Positions 8,183 to 18,049 of a stretch of 27,448 nucleotides of DNA are shown piece after piece. The stretch's first letter is position 1; every line of letters begins with the position of its first letter. The position numbers and the translations under genes are program-made. The notes under the pieces are model-generated. The model made no database searches and was not told the DNA's origin. It worked only from the letters and a program-made list of their open reading frames with translations. The DNA lies in the NCBI GenBank assembly GCA_031277355.1, contig JAITMN010000012.1:1-27448 (forward strand), in the 5' to 3' direction. Source of the DNA: Nevskiaceae bacterium (GTDB lineage Bacteria > Pseudomonadota > Gammaproteobacteria > Steroidobacterales > Steroidobacteraceae).

Positions 8183-9795
8183 ATGAACGACACCCTCAGT
8201 CCCCCCCGGCAGCGCAAGCGCCCCCGCACTGCGTTCATGCTCGGCGCGATCGTTCTGGTGGCCGCCGCAGCCTATGGCGTGCACAAGTACCGCTCGAAGA
8301 ACACGGACGAGGGCGAATACCTGTTCGCCACCGTGACGCGCGGCAACATCGAGGACCTCGTCACCTCCACCGGCACGCTGCAACCGCGCGACTTCGTGGA
8401 CGTGGGCGCCCAGGTGTCGGGCCAGATCAATCTCATCAATGTGGAAGTGGGCGATGAGGTGAAGACGGGCCAGTTGCTGGTCACCATCGACGCCACGCAG
8501 TCCCAGGCGCGCGTGGAAGCCAACCGCGCCAGCCTGCGCTCCTCCGAGACCAACCTCGAAACGCAGAAGAACAACCTCGTCAAGGCCGAGCGCGACTACC
8601 AGCGCCAGGTGAACCTGTTCGCCGAAGACGCCACCACCCGCGAGACGCTGCTGAATGCCGAGACCTCGCTGATCTCCGCACGCAACCAGATCAAGCAGTC
8701 TGAGGCGACCATCGAGCAGCAGAAGGCCAACATGCGCATCGAGGAGAAGAATCTCCAGTACACGCAGATCGTCGCGCCCATCGACGGCACGATCATGAGC
8801 ATTGCGGTGAAGCTGGGCCAGTCGGTGAACGCCTCGCAGGTCGTGCCGAACGTGCTGCGTATCGCCAACCTCGCAACGATGGAAGTGCTGTCCGACGTAT
8901 CCGAGGCCGACGTGTCGCGCCTGTACAAGAACATGCCCGTGTACTTCACGACGCTGGGCTCGGCGCAGAACCGCCGCTGGAACGGCATGCTCAAGCGCAT
9001 CGAGCCCACCCCGAAGGTCCAGAACAGCGTGGTGCTTTATCCCGCGCTGTTCGACGTGGAGAACGAAGGCGGCGCGCTGATGCCGCAGATGACGGCGCAG
9101 GTGTTCTTCGTGGTGAACGAAGCCCGCAACGTGCTCACCGTGCCGATGTCCGCGCTGCAGCAGGGTCAGCAGATCGCGCGCGAGATGGCCATGCAGGAAC
9201 GCGAGGCACGAGCCGCCCAAGCCGCCGAGGCGGCCCAGAGCGATGCGTCGAATGCCGGGCAGACCGCAGACGCAGCGGCGGACGGCAGCGCCGGCTCCGC
9301 TGCCCCGCTGGCCGCCGAGGCCAGCCAGGGCGATGCGGGCGGCCCACCAGCAGGTGGCCCGCCAGCAGATGGCCCGCCCCGTGGCCCCGGCGGTCGCGGT
9401 GGTCCGGGCGGCTTCGACCCCCAGAACATGACGCCCGAGCAGGTGGAACAGATGCGTGCCCGTTTCGCGGCGCGTGGCGGCGCTGGCGGTCCCGGCGGTC
9501 CCGGTGGCTTTGGCGGCGGCCGGGGCGCGAATGGCGGCGGCAACACTCCCCAGCCGGGTCAGGTTCAGCGCCGCGCCGGCACCGTGATGGTCAAGAAGGC
9601 CGATGGCACGCTTGAGCCGCGCCGCGTGGTGATTGGCGTCAACGACCGCGTGATCGGCGAGGTGATCGAAGGTCTGGAGGAAGGCGATGAAGTGGTCATC
9701 GGCAAGCGCGAAGCGCCCGTCGCCGCCAGCCAGCCGGCCCCCGCCCAGAACAACCAGAACTTCAACTTTCGCGGCGGCGGCGGCAGGCCGTTCTG

Positions 9796-9796
<1 letters not shown>
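8183..9796 (+). CDS. macA: MacA-like periplasmic adaptor of an ABC efflux pump, with a large Gly/Pro-rich insertion
   Basis: The adaptor links the inner-membrane ABC transporter MacB to an outer-membrane channel. The 537-residue protein begins with a basic N-terminus and one membrane anchor (about 17-34). A lipoyl-type segment (about 70-105) follows, then a helical hairpin rich in Gln/Glu (about 106-192), the second lipoyl half (VAPIDGTIMSIAVKLGQSV) and beta-barrel domains. Residues about 327-463 form a low-complexity insertion, first Ala-rich and acidic and then Gly/Pro-rich (PPAGGPPADGPP, GGPGGPGGFGGG), inside the membrane-proximal domain, which resumes at RRAGTVMVKKADGTLEPRRV. The chosen start, ATG 8183, has GAAGG about 10 bases upstream; an earlier in-frame start at 8030 would overlap trmO and add non-homologous sequence. 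The stop overlaps the macB start as TGATG. Confidence 0.93.
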
Positions 9797-11769
<1,973 letters not shown>

Positions 11770-11773
11770 TGTC

Positions 11774-13216
11774 GTGAGCGTCAACAAGAACCAATCCGCG
11801 CGGCTGATCCGCGCGGTTCGCAGCGCCGTGACCGTGGGTGCGATGCTCGCCGCGCTCGGCGGCTGTTATTCCTACCGGCCAGATCGGGTCGCCAATCCGG
11901 TGACGATGCCGCCGGCCTGGGACTTCCAGGACAACGCGGCCACCGCCGTCCCGGTGCAGCCGGAGTGGTGGACGGCCTTCGGTTCCCCCGTGCTGAACGA
12001 CCTGATCGCGCAGGCGCTGCGGGACAACCCAGGCATCATCGCCACCGAGGAGCGTCTGAAACAGGCCGAGCGCGCGTTCAGCCAGGGCCGCGATGCGCTG
12101 TTCCCCGAGATTCGCCTCAGCGGCAGCACGTCGGTGGGCTCCAGCGGTGGCACGGGTCTGGCCCAGGCCACCGACGAGCGCACCGCCAACCTCAGCCTGA
12201 GCGCCGGCTACGACGTAGACCTGTGGGGCGGCGCCGCCGCACGCTTCCGCGCGCAGGTCGCCCAGTTCGTCGGCACGCAGTACGACGCCGATCTGGCTCA
12301 CACCGAGCTGGCGGCGCAGGTGGCGCGGGCGTATTTCTCGCTGCTGTCGATCCGCTCGCGCGTGAACATCGCGCGCGAGAATCTGGCCATCGCCGAAGAA
12401 GTGCTGCGCATCCAGCGCGTCCGGTACGAGAACGACGTGCTGCGTCAGTTCGACCTCACGCAGCAGACCACGCAGGTGCTCACGCAGCGCACCCAATTGA
12501 TCCCGCTGGAAAACAGCATGCGCCAGGCCGAGACGGCGCTGGGTTTGCTGCTCGGGCGCACGCCGCAGGAGTTTCGCATCGAGGGTGAGCCCATCGACCA
12601 ACTGCAGGTTCCCGAGATCGCCCCGTGGGTGCCATCGGAACTGCTGCTGCGACGCCCCGACATGGCCGCTGCAGAAACCGACATGTGGGCGGCCAACGCC
12701 AATCTCAGCGCAGCCCGCGCGGCGCTGATTCCGGTAACCGTGCAGCTATCGGCCACCGGCAACCAGATCGGCGACAACACCGCGCTGTTCTCACTGACCG
12801 ACGCCCGCACGTTTTCGCTGCAGGGCGTGCTGTCGATAGCCGAAGGCATCTTCAGTTTCCGGCAGAAGCGCAATGCCGTGCTGAACGCCGAGTCCAACGA
12901 GTACATCACGCTGATCAACTACGCGCAGACGATCCGCACCGCGCTCAAGGAGGTTGACGACACGCTGGCCACCGCCAATGCCAACCTGCGCACCGAGGAA
13001 GCGCTGCGGGAGACGCTGGCCAACACGCGGCGCGCGCTGGAACTGGCCCAGGTGGAACTGCGCGAAGGGTCGGGCAGTCAGCAGGATTTACTTGATGCGC
13101 AGCGTTCGCTGTTCACTGCCGAAGACAGTCTGGCTCAGTCCCGGCTCACACGGCTCAACACGGCCGTGCAACTGTATCAAGCGCTGGGCGGCGGCTGGAC
13201 CCACCCGGACCCCTGA
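11774..13216 (+). CDS. TolC/NodT-family outer-membrane efflux lipoprotein
   Basis: This is the outer-membrane channel of the tripartite pump. The 480-residue protein starts with a lipoprotein signal sequence ending in ALGGC (Cys31), then the PEWWTAFGSPVLNDLIAQAL opening typical of the NodT branch. Two repeats of long coiled helices follow (about 75-270 and 285-470), with the family motifs LLLRRPDMAAAE and RRALELAQVELREGSGSQQD. Because it is lipidated it resembles OprM/NodT more than E. coli TolC. The start is a GTG at 11774 with GGAG about 8 bases upstream, overlapping the last bases of the intergenic gap. Having its own channel encoded in the operon means the pump does not depend on a shared TolC. 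Confidence 0.93.
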   Translation: MSVNKNQSARLIRAVRSAVTVGAMLAALGGCYSYRPDRVANPVTMPPAWDFQDNAATAVPVQPEWWTAFGSPVLNDLIAQALRDNPGIIATEERLKQAERAFSQGRDALFPEIRLSGSTSVGSSGGTGLAQATDERTANLSLSAGYDVDLWGGAAARFRAQVAQFVGTQYDADLAHTELAAQVARAYFSLLSIRSRVNIARENLAIAEEVLRIQRVRYENDVLRQFDLTQQTTQVLTQRTQLIPLENSMRQAETALGLLLGRTPQEFRIEGEPIDQLQVPEIAPWVPSELLLRRPDMAAAETDMWAANANLSAARAALIPVTVQLSATGNQIGDNTALFSLTDARTFSLQGVLSIAEGIFSFRQKRNAVLNAESNEYITLINYAQTIRTALKEVDDTLATANANLRTEEALRETLANTRRALELAQVELREGSGSQQDLLDAQRSLFTAEDSLAQSRLTRLNTAVQLYQALGGGWTHPDP

Positions 13217-13234
13217 GGAGTCAATGGCGGGTAA

Positions 13235-13261
13235 TGGAGTCATCGCTCAGCGATGACTCCA
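13235..13261. terminator. Strong hairpin between convergent genes
   Basis: An 11-bp perfect stem (13235-13245 with 13251-13261, outer bases TGGAGTCATCG) encloses a 5-base loop CTCAG. It sits 18 bases after the efflux operon stop and 14 bases before the end of the convergent gene, so it can end transcription from both sides. No T-run follows on either strand, so it is not a textbook intrinsic terminator. Confidence 0.55.
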
Positions 13262-13275
13262 CCCCCAATCGCCCG

Positions 13276-14763
13276 TTACTTCTTCTCTTCGCCGAAGCTG
13301 AAGATGTCCTCTTCCTGCGGACGCTCCATCCCCTGCTCGAAATACTTCTCCCAGGTCTGCGCCCACGGGCGGCCGTACATATCGGGAATCTCGTATTCGA
13401 TGACTTGCCCCGGCGTCACCGGCGTGGACTTGCCCTTCACCGGATAGATCGTCGGAATGCAGCGGATGTAGATCAGCGGATCGCCGTCCTCGAAACCGCT
13501 CAGACGCTGGTAATTGCGCACGATGCGCACCGGCTCGGCCAGCGCTTCGGGGTCATACAGAATGGCCTCGTGGTTCAGCGCGGTGACCTGGCCCTGTGCA
13601 TCGCGAACCGGCGTGTAGATTTCAATGGACTGCATCTTGTTCGAGAACTCGAACTGACCATGCGCGGTCCAGCCCTGGATGTTGGAAGTCCAGGTGATCA
13701 GCGCGTCTTTGTCCCAGAAGCCGATGGTCTCGCCGAACCAGCGCGGCACGTCCTGACCCAGACGCGGCACCGCACCTTCCATCTTGAAGCTGCGGCCCAC
13801 GTGGATGTTCGTGACGAAGTTGTCCGCAACGCCGGCCATCAACTGCACCAGCGAGGGCGTGACGATCACCGAAATCGGGAACTGGATCGCCGCCGAGTAC
13901 CAGCGGCGGATGAAGCCCTCCGGCCAGCAATACTGCGAAGGCCACTGCGGAGCATCGGTGTTGGCCTCGTGATACGCCTGCTGCACCATGCGCTTCTGGT
14001 ACTCCGGCGTCAGCACCGAAAGCACCGTGGAGAACTGCACCGCATCCATTCGCGTGTACCAGTTTTCCAGCGCGTTGCCCGGCGCATAACGGCCGTTCAA
14101 TTCGCCCGGCACCGTGGCGTAGGTGTGCTTGGTAGGGCCGCCGCGCTGGGTCGTTTCGGCCAGCAGTGCTTCGTAATGTTCCTGCGCCGTCTTGAAGCCA
14201 TAGGGGCTCACGATGGCGCTGCGCGGCAGGTCGCGGTCACACATGCCCCAAGCGGCCGAGCCGGGCGGGTTGTCGCCGATCGTCCCGACGGCGGTGGCGC
14301 CGCGCTGATCTTCCAGCGACTGTGGGCTGTTGCAGCGAAAATAGCGTTTGTCGGACCAGTATTGCTGGTCCTTGTAAAAGTCTTTCGACGTGAAGATATC
14401 CACCGGCAGCGGCTGGATGCCCGGCGGCGTTGCGCCATTCCAGGCCGAACCGATGGTGGCGTTGCCAAACATCCCGCCGCCGCGACGCCCCTCCGGCGGC
14501 GTTGCGCCCGGGCGGATGCCGCGCGGACCGACGAAGGGATAGTTCGCCATGTCCTGCTGGGCCTGCGCCTGCGCTTCGGGGCTGATCGTCTGCCCCGGTT
14601 GCGCGCGTTGCGTGCGCGGGGCGCGCAATGCGCCTTCCACGGGCCGGCCACGACCCACACTATTGAAGCCAGGATCGGCCACGACCTGCGCCAACCCCAC
14701 CGGGGCCGACAGGACCAGAGCCGCCATCATCAGCGCCATCGCGCCAGTATTCCGGTTCCCCAT
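13276..14763 (-). CDS. Large secreted protein of unknown function
   Basis: This 495-residue protein has a signal peptide (MALMMAALVLSAPVGLA, about residues 9-25) and should be periplasmic or outside the cell. I recognise the C-terminal half as belonging to a widespread uncharacterised family of secreted proteins that contain a GFWD-D-L-type strand. Here it reads GETIGFWDKDALITWTSNIQ, followed by FEFSNKMQSIEIYTPVRD and LNHEAILYDPEAL. The N-terminal third is rich in Gly, Pro and Arg. The ATG at 14763 is chosen because it places the signal peptide at the N-terminus and has AAAGAGAA about 6 bases upstream. A longer frame from 14868 would overlap the lactonase gene by four bases and bury the signal peptide. 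It lies 101 bp downstream of the LigI-like gene on the same strand and may share its transcript. Enzymatic activity is unknown. Confidence 0.85.
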   Translation of the reverse strand: MGNRNTGAMALMMAALVLSAPVGLAQVVADPGFNSVGRGRPVEGALRAPRTQRAQPGQTISPEAQAQAQQDMANYPFVGPRGIRPGATPPEGRRGGGMFGNATIGSAWNGATPPGIQPLPVDIFTSKDFYKDQQYWSDKRYFRCNSPQSLEDQRGATAVGTIGDNPPGSAAWGMCDRDLPRSAIVSPYGFKTAQEHYEALLAETTQRGGPTKHTYATVPGELNGRYAPGNALENWYTRMDAVQFSTVLSVLTPEYQKRMVQQAYHEANTDAPQWPSQYCWPEGFIRRWYSAAIQFPISVIVTPSLVQLMAGVADNFVTNIHVGRSFKMEGAVPRLGQDVPRWFGETIGFWDKDALITWTSNIQGWTAHGQFEFSNKMQSIEIYTPVRDAQGQVTALNHEAILYDPEALAEPVRIVRNYQRLSGFEDGDPLIYIRCIPTIYPVKGKSTPVTPGQVIEYEIPDMYGRPWAQTWEKYFEQGMERPQEEDIFSFGEEKK

Positions 14764-14864
14764 TTTGGTTCTCTTTAAGGTTGTGTACAGCGGAAAAGCT
14801 GGCGAATCGTAGCACCGGATTGGCCCGCGCAGGCAGTCAATGCTGCAACCTGCGGGGCGATCCG

Positions 14865-15797
14865 TCATCCGGGGCGGGATTCTTCCGGCCAGTACAGCCG
14901 CATCGGGTTATCGACCAGCAGCTTGTGTTGCAGCGCCGGCGTTGTCGCGATGTGCGGGATGAAGTCCACCAGCAGGCCGTCGTCGGGCATGTGGTCCTTG
15001 AGGTTGGGGTGCGGCCAGTCGGTGCCCCACAGCACGCGGTCGGGAAATTCCTCCACCACGCGGCGCGCGAAGGGCACGACATCGGGATAGGCGTTGCGCT
15101 GTCCGTTCAGGGCGGGCGGTCCGCTCTTCGACAACCGCTCCGGGCACGTGACCTTGCTCCACACGTTCGTGTGCTCGCGCATGAACTTCAGGAACAGCGA
15201 AAACTCCGGGCCGTCGAGGGGTTGATCCACATTCGGGCGGCCCATGTGATCCACGACGACGGTGGTGGGCAGCGCGGTGAAGAAATCCCACAACTCGGGC
15301 AGGTCCACCGCTTCGAAGTAGATCACCACATGCCAGCCCAGCTGCGCGATGCGACCGGCGATTTCCATCAGCTCATCTTTTGGCGTGAAATCCACCAAGC
15401 GCTTCACGAAGTTGAAGCGCACGCCGCGCACGCCTGCCGCGTGCAGCGATTGCAGTTCGGCATCGGTGATGGAGCGGCGCACGGTGGCGACACCACGCGC
15501 CTTGCCCTGACTTGCCAGGCAGGCATCGACCATCGCGCGATTGTCCGCACCATGACAGGTGGCCTGCACGATCACATTGCGCGAAAAACCCAGGTGATCG
15601 CGCAGCGCGAACAACTGCGCCTTGCTCGCATCGCAGGGCGTGTACTTGCGCTCCGGCGCATAGGGAAACTGCGCACCGGGACCAAACACATGACAGTGCG
15701 CATCCACTGCGCCGGGCGGCAATCTGAAACGGGGCTGGCTGGGGTTGGCGTACCAGTCGAGCCAGCCGGGAGTCTTGTCAAAAGATGTCGTGTTCAT
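14865..15797 (-). CDS. ligI: 2-pyrone-4,6-dicarboxylate lactonase (LigI/PmdD-like amidohydrolase)
   Basis: LigI opens the lactone ring of 2-pyrone-4,6-dicarboxylate, an intermediate in the protocatechuate 4,5-cleavage (lignin-derived aromatic) pathway, giving oxalomesaconate. The 310-residue protein has the amidohydrolase TIM-barrel signature: VDAHCHVFGPG (His34, His36), QATCHGADNRA, GVRFNFVKRLVDFTPKDEL, VVVDHMGRP (His184) and WGTDWPHPN (Asp260). It matches the LigI family almost word for word in these motifs. The ATG at 15797 has no evident ribosome-binding site. TACAAT lies at 15809-15804 on the minus strand, so a leaderless transcript is possible. None of the usual pathway partners (ring-cleaving dioxygenase, LigC, LigJ, LigK) is in the window, so this is either a detached piece of the pathway or a relative with a changed substrate. 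Confidence 0.92.
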   Translation of the reverse strand: MNTTSFDKTPGWLDWYANPSQPRFRLPPGAVDAHCHVFGPGAQFPYAPERKYTPCDASKAQLFALRDHLGFSRNVIVQATCHGADNRAMVDACLASQGKARGVATVRRSITDAELQSLHAAGVRGVRFNFVKRLVDFTPKDELMEIAGRIAQLGWHVVIYFEAVDLPELWDFFTALPTTVVVDHMGRPNVDQPLDGPEFSLFLKFMREHTNVWSKVTCPERLSKSGPPALNGQRNAYPDVVPFARRVVEEFPDRVLWGTDWPHPNLKDHMPDDGLLVDFIPHIATTPALQHKLLVDNPMRLYWPEESRPG

Positions 15798-15962
15798 CGG
15801 CGCATTGTACTGACTTGGTGAACTGCTTAAAAAAATCGCGTCTCACCTCTTGCATTGCGAAGCCATTGGCCCTATTTTTCGCGCCGCGTTGCGGGGTGTG
15901 GTGCCGCCCGTGACGCCCAGAAATCTGGTTGTCAGGACCCTTGGAGGTGTGGCGACAAAGAG

Positions 15963-16343
15963 ATGAAAAATCGCGAAGCGTCGGCTGATTCAGACCCTGG
16001 GCCCCGTTTGTCGGGCGTGAATCACTATCTGGAAAAGAATTTTCCCGATTTCTTTGCTGAAGCCCGCTTTCAGGTGGGCGACGACGACTATTTTCTCTAC
16101 AGCCGGTTCGGCCAGTATCTGGCTCGCTCCATTGAGGCCAACCGCGCTCCCCGCAACAAGATCAACCGTGGCTTCACCGTGCTGAACAAGCTGGCGCGGC
16201 TGTCGGCCAAGCATCCGGTTGTGCGCGGCATGATGCTGATGGGACCGCTGGAGCATCTGAACGATGCGCCCAAGGCGCGCTGTCTGGCGTTCAAGCGGCT
16301 CTCGCCGGTGGCGCAGGGGATGATGGAAAGCCTCTGCGAATGA
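15963..16343 (+). CDS. Small protein of unknown function, first gene of the bactofilin-TIR operon
   Basis: I do not recognise this 126-residue protein. It has no signal peptide or membrane segment and looks cytoplasmic. The N-terminal 20 residues are polar; residues about 25-60 contain an aromatic stretch (FPDFFAEARF, DDDYFLYSRFGQYL); the C-terminal half is helical and basic (KINRGFTVLNKLARLSAKHP, then MLMGPLEHL). The ATG at 15963 is preferred over an earlier in-frame start at 15855 because the extra residues are Cys- and Arg-rich and unlike the rest. GGAGG lies 15 bases upstream, a rather long spacing, so the start is not certain. It ends 15 bases before the bactofilin gene, so the two are very likely co-transcribed. 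Confidence 0.8.
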   Translation: MKNREASADSDPGPRLSGVNHYLEKNFPDFFAEARFQVGDDDYFLYSRFGQYLARSIEANRAPRNKINRGFTVLNKLARLSAKHPVVRGMMLMGPLEHLNDAPKARCLAFKRLSPVAQGMMESLCE

Positions 16344-16358
16344 GGTTTTAATGGGGGC

Positions 16359-16769
16359 ATGAGTGATGCCCCCAAGCGCTCGGCCAGCGAGCGCAACAAC
16401 GCCGCGTCGCCCACGGTGATCCCCGAGGGCGCGCAGGTGCATGGCGATGTGCGCGCGCCGGGTGCGGTGATGCTGTCGGGCACGGTGCGTGGCGACGGCG
16501 ACGTGGGCGGCAGGCTCTCCATCGCCAAGGGCGCTTCGTGGGAAGGCATGGTCAAAGCGCGCGAGGCGGTGATCGCGGGTAGCGTGATCGGCGGGCTTGT
16601 GGTTGAAGGCAAGCTGGAAGCTGGTCCGCAGGCGGTGATTCGCGGTCATGTCAGCGCGAAGGTGCTGGCGATTGCCGACGGCGCGGTGGTCGAGGGCGAC
16701 ATCACCATCACCAGCGATGCTTCCATCGTGCCGCTGGAGGCAGAGCCGGAGCAAACCCCGGCGGCCTGA
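16359..16769 (+). CDS. Bactofilin-family polymer-forming protein
   Basis: Bactofilins assemble without nucleotide into membrane-associated filaments that place other proteins, such as cell-wall enzymes, at set sites. The 136-residue protein consists of a central right-handed beta-helix (about residues 18-124). Its short repeats of Gly, Val and Ile run from VIPEGAQVHGDVRAPGAVML through GTVRGDGDVGGRLSI and VIAGSVIGGLVVEGKL to VVEGDITITSDA, the family pattern. Both ends are polar and disordered, also typical. It lies 15 bases after the small unknown gene and 21 bases before the TIR/SCP2 gene, all on the plus strand. A bactofilin next to a TIR protein is unusual and suggests the TIR protein could be positioned at the membrane by the filament, which is inference only. 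Confidence 0.92.
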   Translation: MSDAPKRSASERNNAASPTVIPEGAQVHGDVRAPGAVMLSGTVRGDGDVGGRLSIAKGASWEGMVKAREAVIAGSVIGGLVVEGKLEAGPQAVIRGHVSAKVLAIADGAVVEGDITITSDASIVPLEAEPEQTPAA

Positions 16770-16790
16770 GGGGGCCAAAAGGGACGCGAC

Positions 16791-18029
16791 ATGCTCAAGC
16801 TGCGCCGACTTCCGACAGACCCAGAACCTCTTCTCAAGAAACTGGATGCGCTTGAGAAATTGGTGGGCGCAGGACAGATGGAACCGTACCTTGCGGTGGT
16901 TGTAGCAGAATGGTTCCGCATCACATGGGAGCGGACCGGTCATTTTTCCCCACCCCCCGGTGATGAATATGCAAAACAAATTCGAGAGATGTATCTCGAT
17001 AAAGAACTGGTCGCAATCATGCGCGCACAAGCCGATGGCCCTTGGGCCATCGGCATCGAGCAGGCGCGTGGCGAGGCGGCGACCGCCTATGTTGTGGACG
17101 GTCTTGCCGCACTCTATTCAGAATCTTCCCCCGTACCCGAGCCCGCCACCGATGCAGAGGATTCAGTCATGACAGAACCGCTGTTTCCCGAACACAAATG
17201 GGATGTCGCCATCTCCTATGCCGGCGAGGACGAAGCCATCGTGGAACCGATCGCCAGACGCCTCAAATTGGCGGGCTTGCGTGTGTTCTACGCCAGATGG
17301 GACGAGCTTCAAAGCTATCTGTGGGGAAAAGATCTGGTGGTCGAATTGCCGCGCATCTATGGGGAGGAAGCGGCCTATTGCATCGTCTTCGTCTCCGAAG
17401 CCTATGCGCGTAGCATGTGGACACGCATGGAGCTTCGCAATTCGCTGGCCCGCGCCCTTGAGAACGATGAATACGTCAAGCCAATCAGGCTTGACGATAC
17501 CAAGCTGCCTGGGCTGTCGCCCACCGTGTCGTATCTGGATGCTCGCCCCGGCCACCTGTATTCCGATCCTTCGCGATTAATACCGTTGATGCTGGATGCC
17601 ATCCGCTATCGCGGTCAATTCGTGCCGAAGCCGGCTGTTCCCAAAGCGAACTCCCCAGACCTCTCGATCGAGGAGTATTTCGGGGTGGTGCTGCCAGCCA
17701 TGCTGCGATGGGAGGGCGAAGCCGCGACAAACGTGGGCGGTACTGTCTTGTTCGATGTGACCGGAGCCGACGCGGGCGTGTGGCTCATACGGCTGTGTCC
17801 GCCCGAGGCAACCGTCAAACGGATCACAGCAAACGACGACATCAACGCGCTTCAGCTGCCCCGTCATTTGGAAATCACGATCACCCCCACCGAGATGGCA
17901 AACATGCTGGCAGGCAAGTTCGATGCGCGCAAAGCGCTGATCGAAGGGAACGTCGAGATCAAAGGTGACTTGGCGCTGCTCAAGGAGGTCGGGACTATCT
18001 TTCAGAGGCGAATGCCCTCGCCTGCCTGA
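16791..18029 (+). CDS. TIR-domain protein with a C-terminal SCP2-like lipid-binding domain
   Basis: The 412-residue protein has three parts. Residues 1-126 are a helical domain I do not recognise (WFRITWERTG, IGIEQARGEAATAYVVDGLA). Residues about 137-245 are a TIR domain: WDVAISYAGEDE, LRVFYARWDELQSYLWGKDL, YCIVFVSEAYARSMWTRMEL and PIRLDDTKLPGL. Glu172 is the best candidate for the catalytic glutamate of NAD-cleaving TIR enzymes. Residues about 291-405 look like an SCP2 (sterol carrier) fold: LSIEEYFGVVLPAML, VGGTVLFDVTGADAGVWLIRL, then ITITPTEMANMLAGKFDARK and ALIEGNVEIKGDLALLKEVG. Bacterial TIR enzymes usually act in antiviral defence by destroying NAD or making signal nucleotides; SCP2 domains bind lipids. 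The start at 16791 has AAGGG 7 bases upstream. A second good start lies at 17169. It is the last gene of the operon and nearly abuts a convergent gene (20 bp). Confidence 0.88.
   Translation: MLKLRRLPTDPEPLLKKLDALEKLVGAGQMEPYLAVVVAEWFRITWERTGHFSPPPGDEYAKQIREMYLDKELVAIMRAQADGPWAIGIEQARGEAATAYVVDGLAALYSESSPVPEPATDAEDSVMTEPLFPEHKWDVAISYAGEDEAIVEPIARRLKLAGLRVFYARWDELQSYLWGKDLVVELPRIYGEEAAYCIVFVSEAYARSMWTRMELRNSLARALENDEYVKPIRLDDTKLPGLSPTVSYLDARPGHLYSDPSRLIPLMLDAIRYRGQFVPKPAVPKANSPDLSIEEYFGVVLPAMLRWEGEAATNVGGTVLFDVTGADAGVWLIRLCPPEATVKRITANDDINALQLPRHLEITITPTEMANMLAGKFDARKALIEGNVEIKGDLALLKEVGTIFQRRMPSPA
17156..17171 (+). promoter_or_regulatory. Internal ribosome-binding site and ATG within the TIR gene
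   Basis: AGAGG (17156-17160) lies 8 bases before an in-frame ATG at 17169, which corresponds to Met127, just ahead of the TIR domain. Translation from here would give a 286-residue TIR-SCP2 protein without the N-terminal domain. It could be a genuine second start or chance. Confidence 0.35.
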
Positions 18030-18049
18030 AACGTGGCGCGCCGTTCTCT

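Noticed and set aside
13234..14778. 514-codon plus-strand frame
   Set aside because: It is the mirror of the secreted-protein gene, which has a signal peptide and known family motifs; the plus frame has none.
14764..14868. Longer N-terminus for the secreted protein (start at 14868)
   Set aside because: It would bury the signal peptide 35 residues in and overlap the lactonase gene; the ATG at 14763 has a ribosome-binding site.
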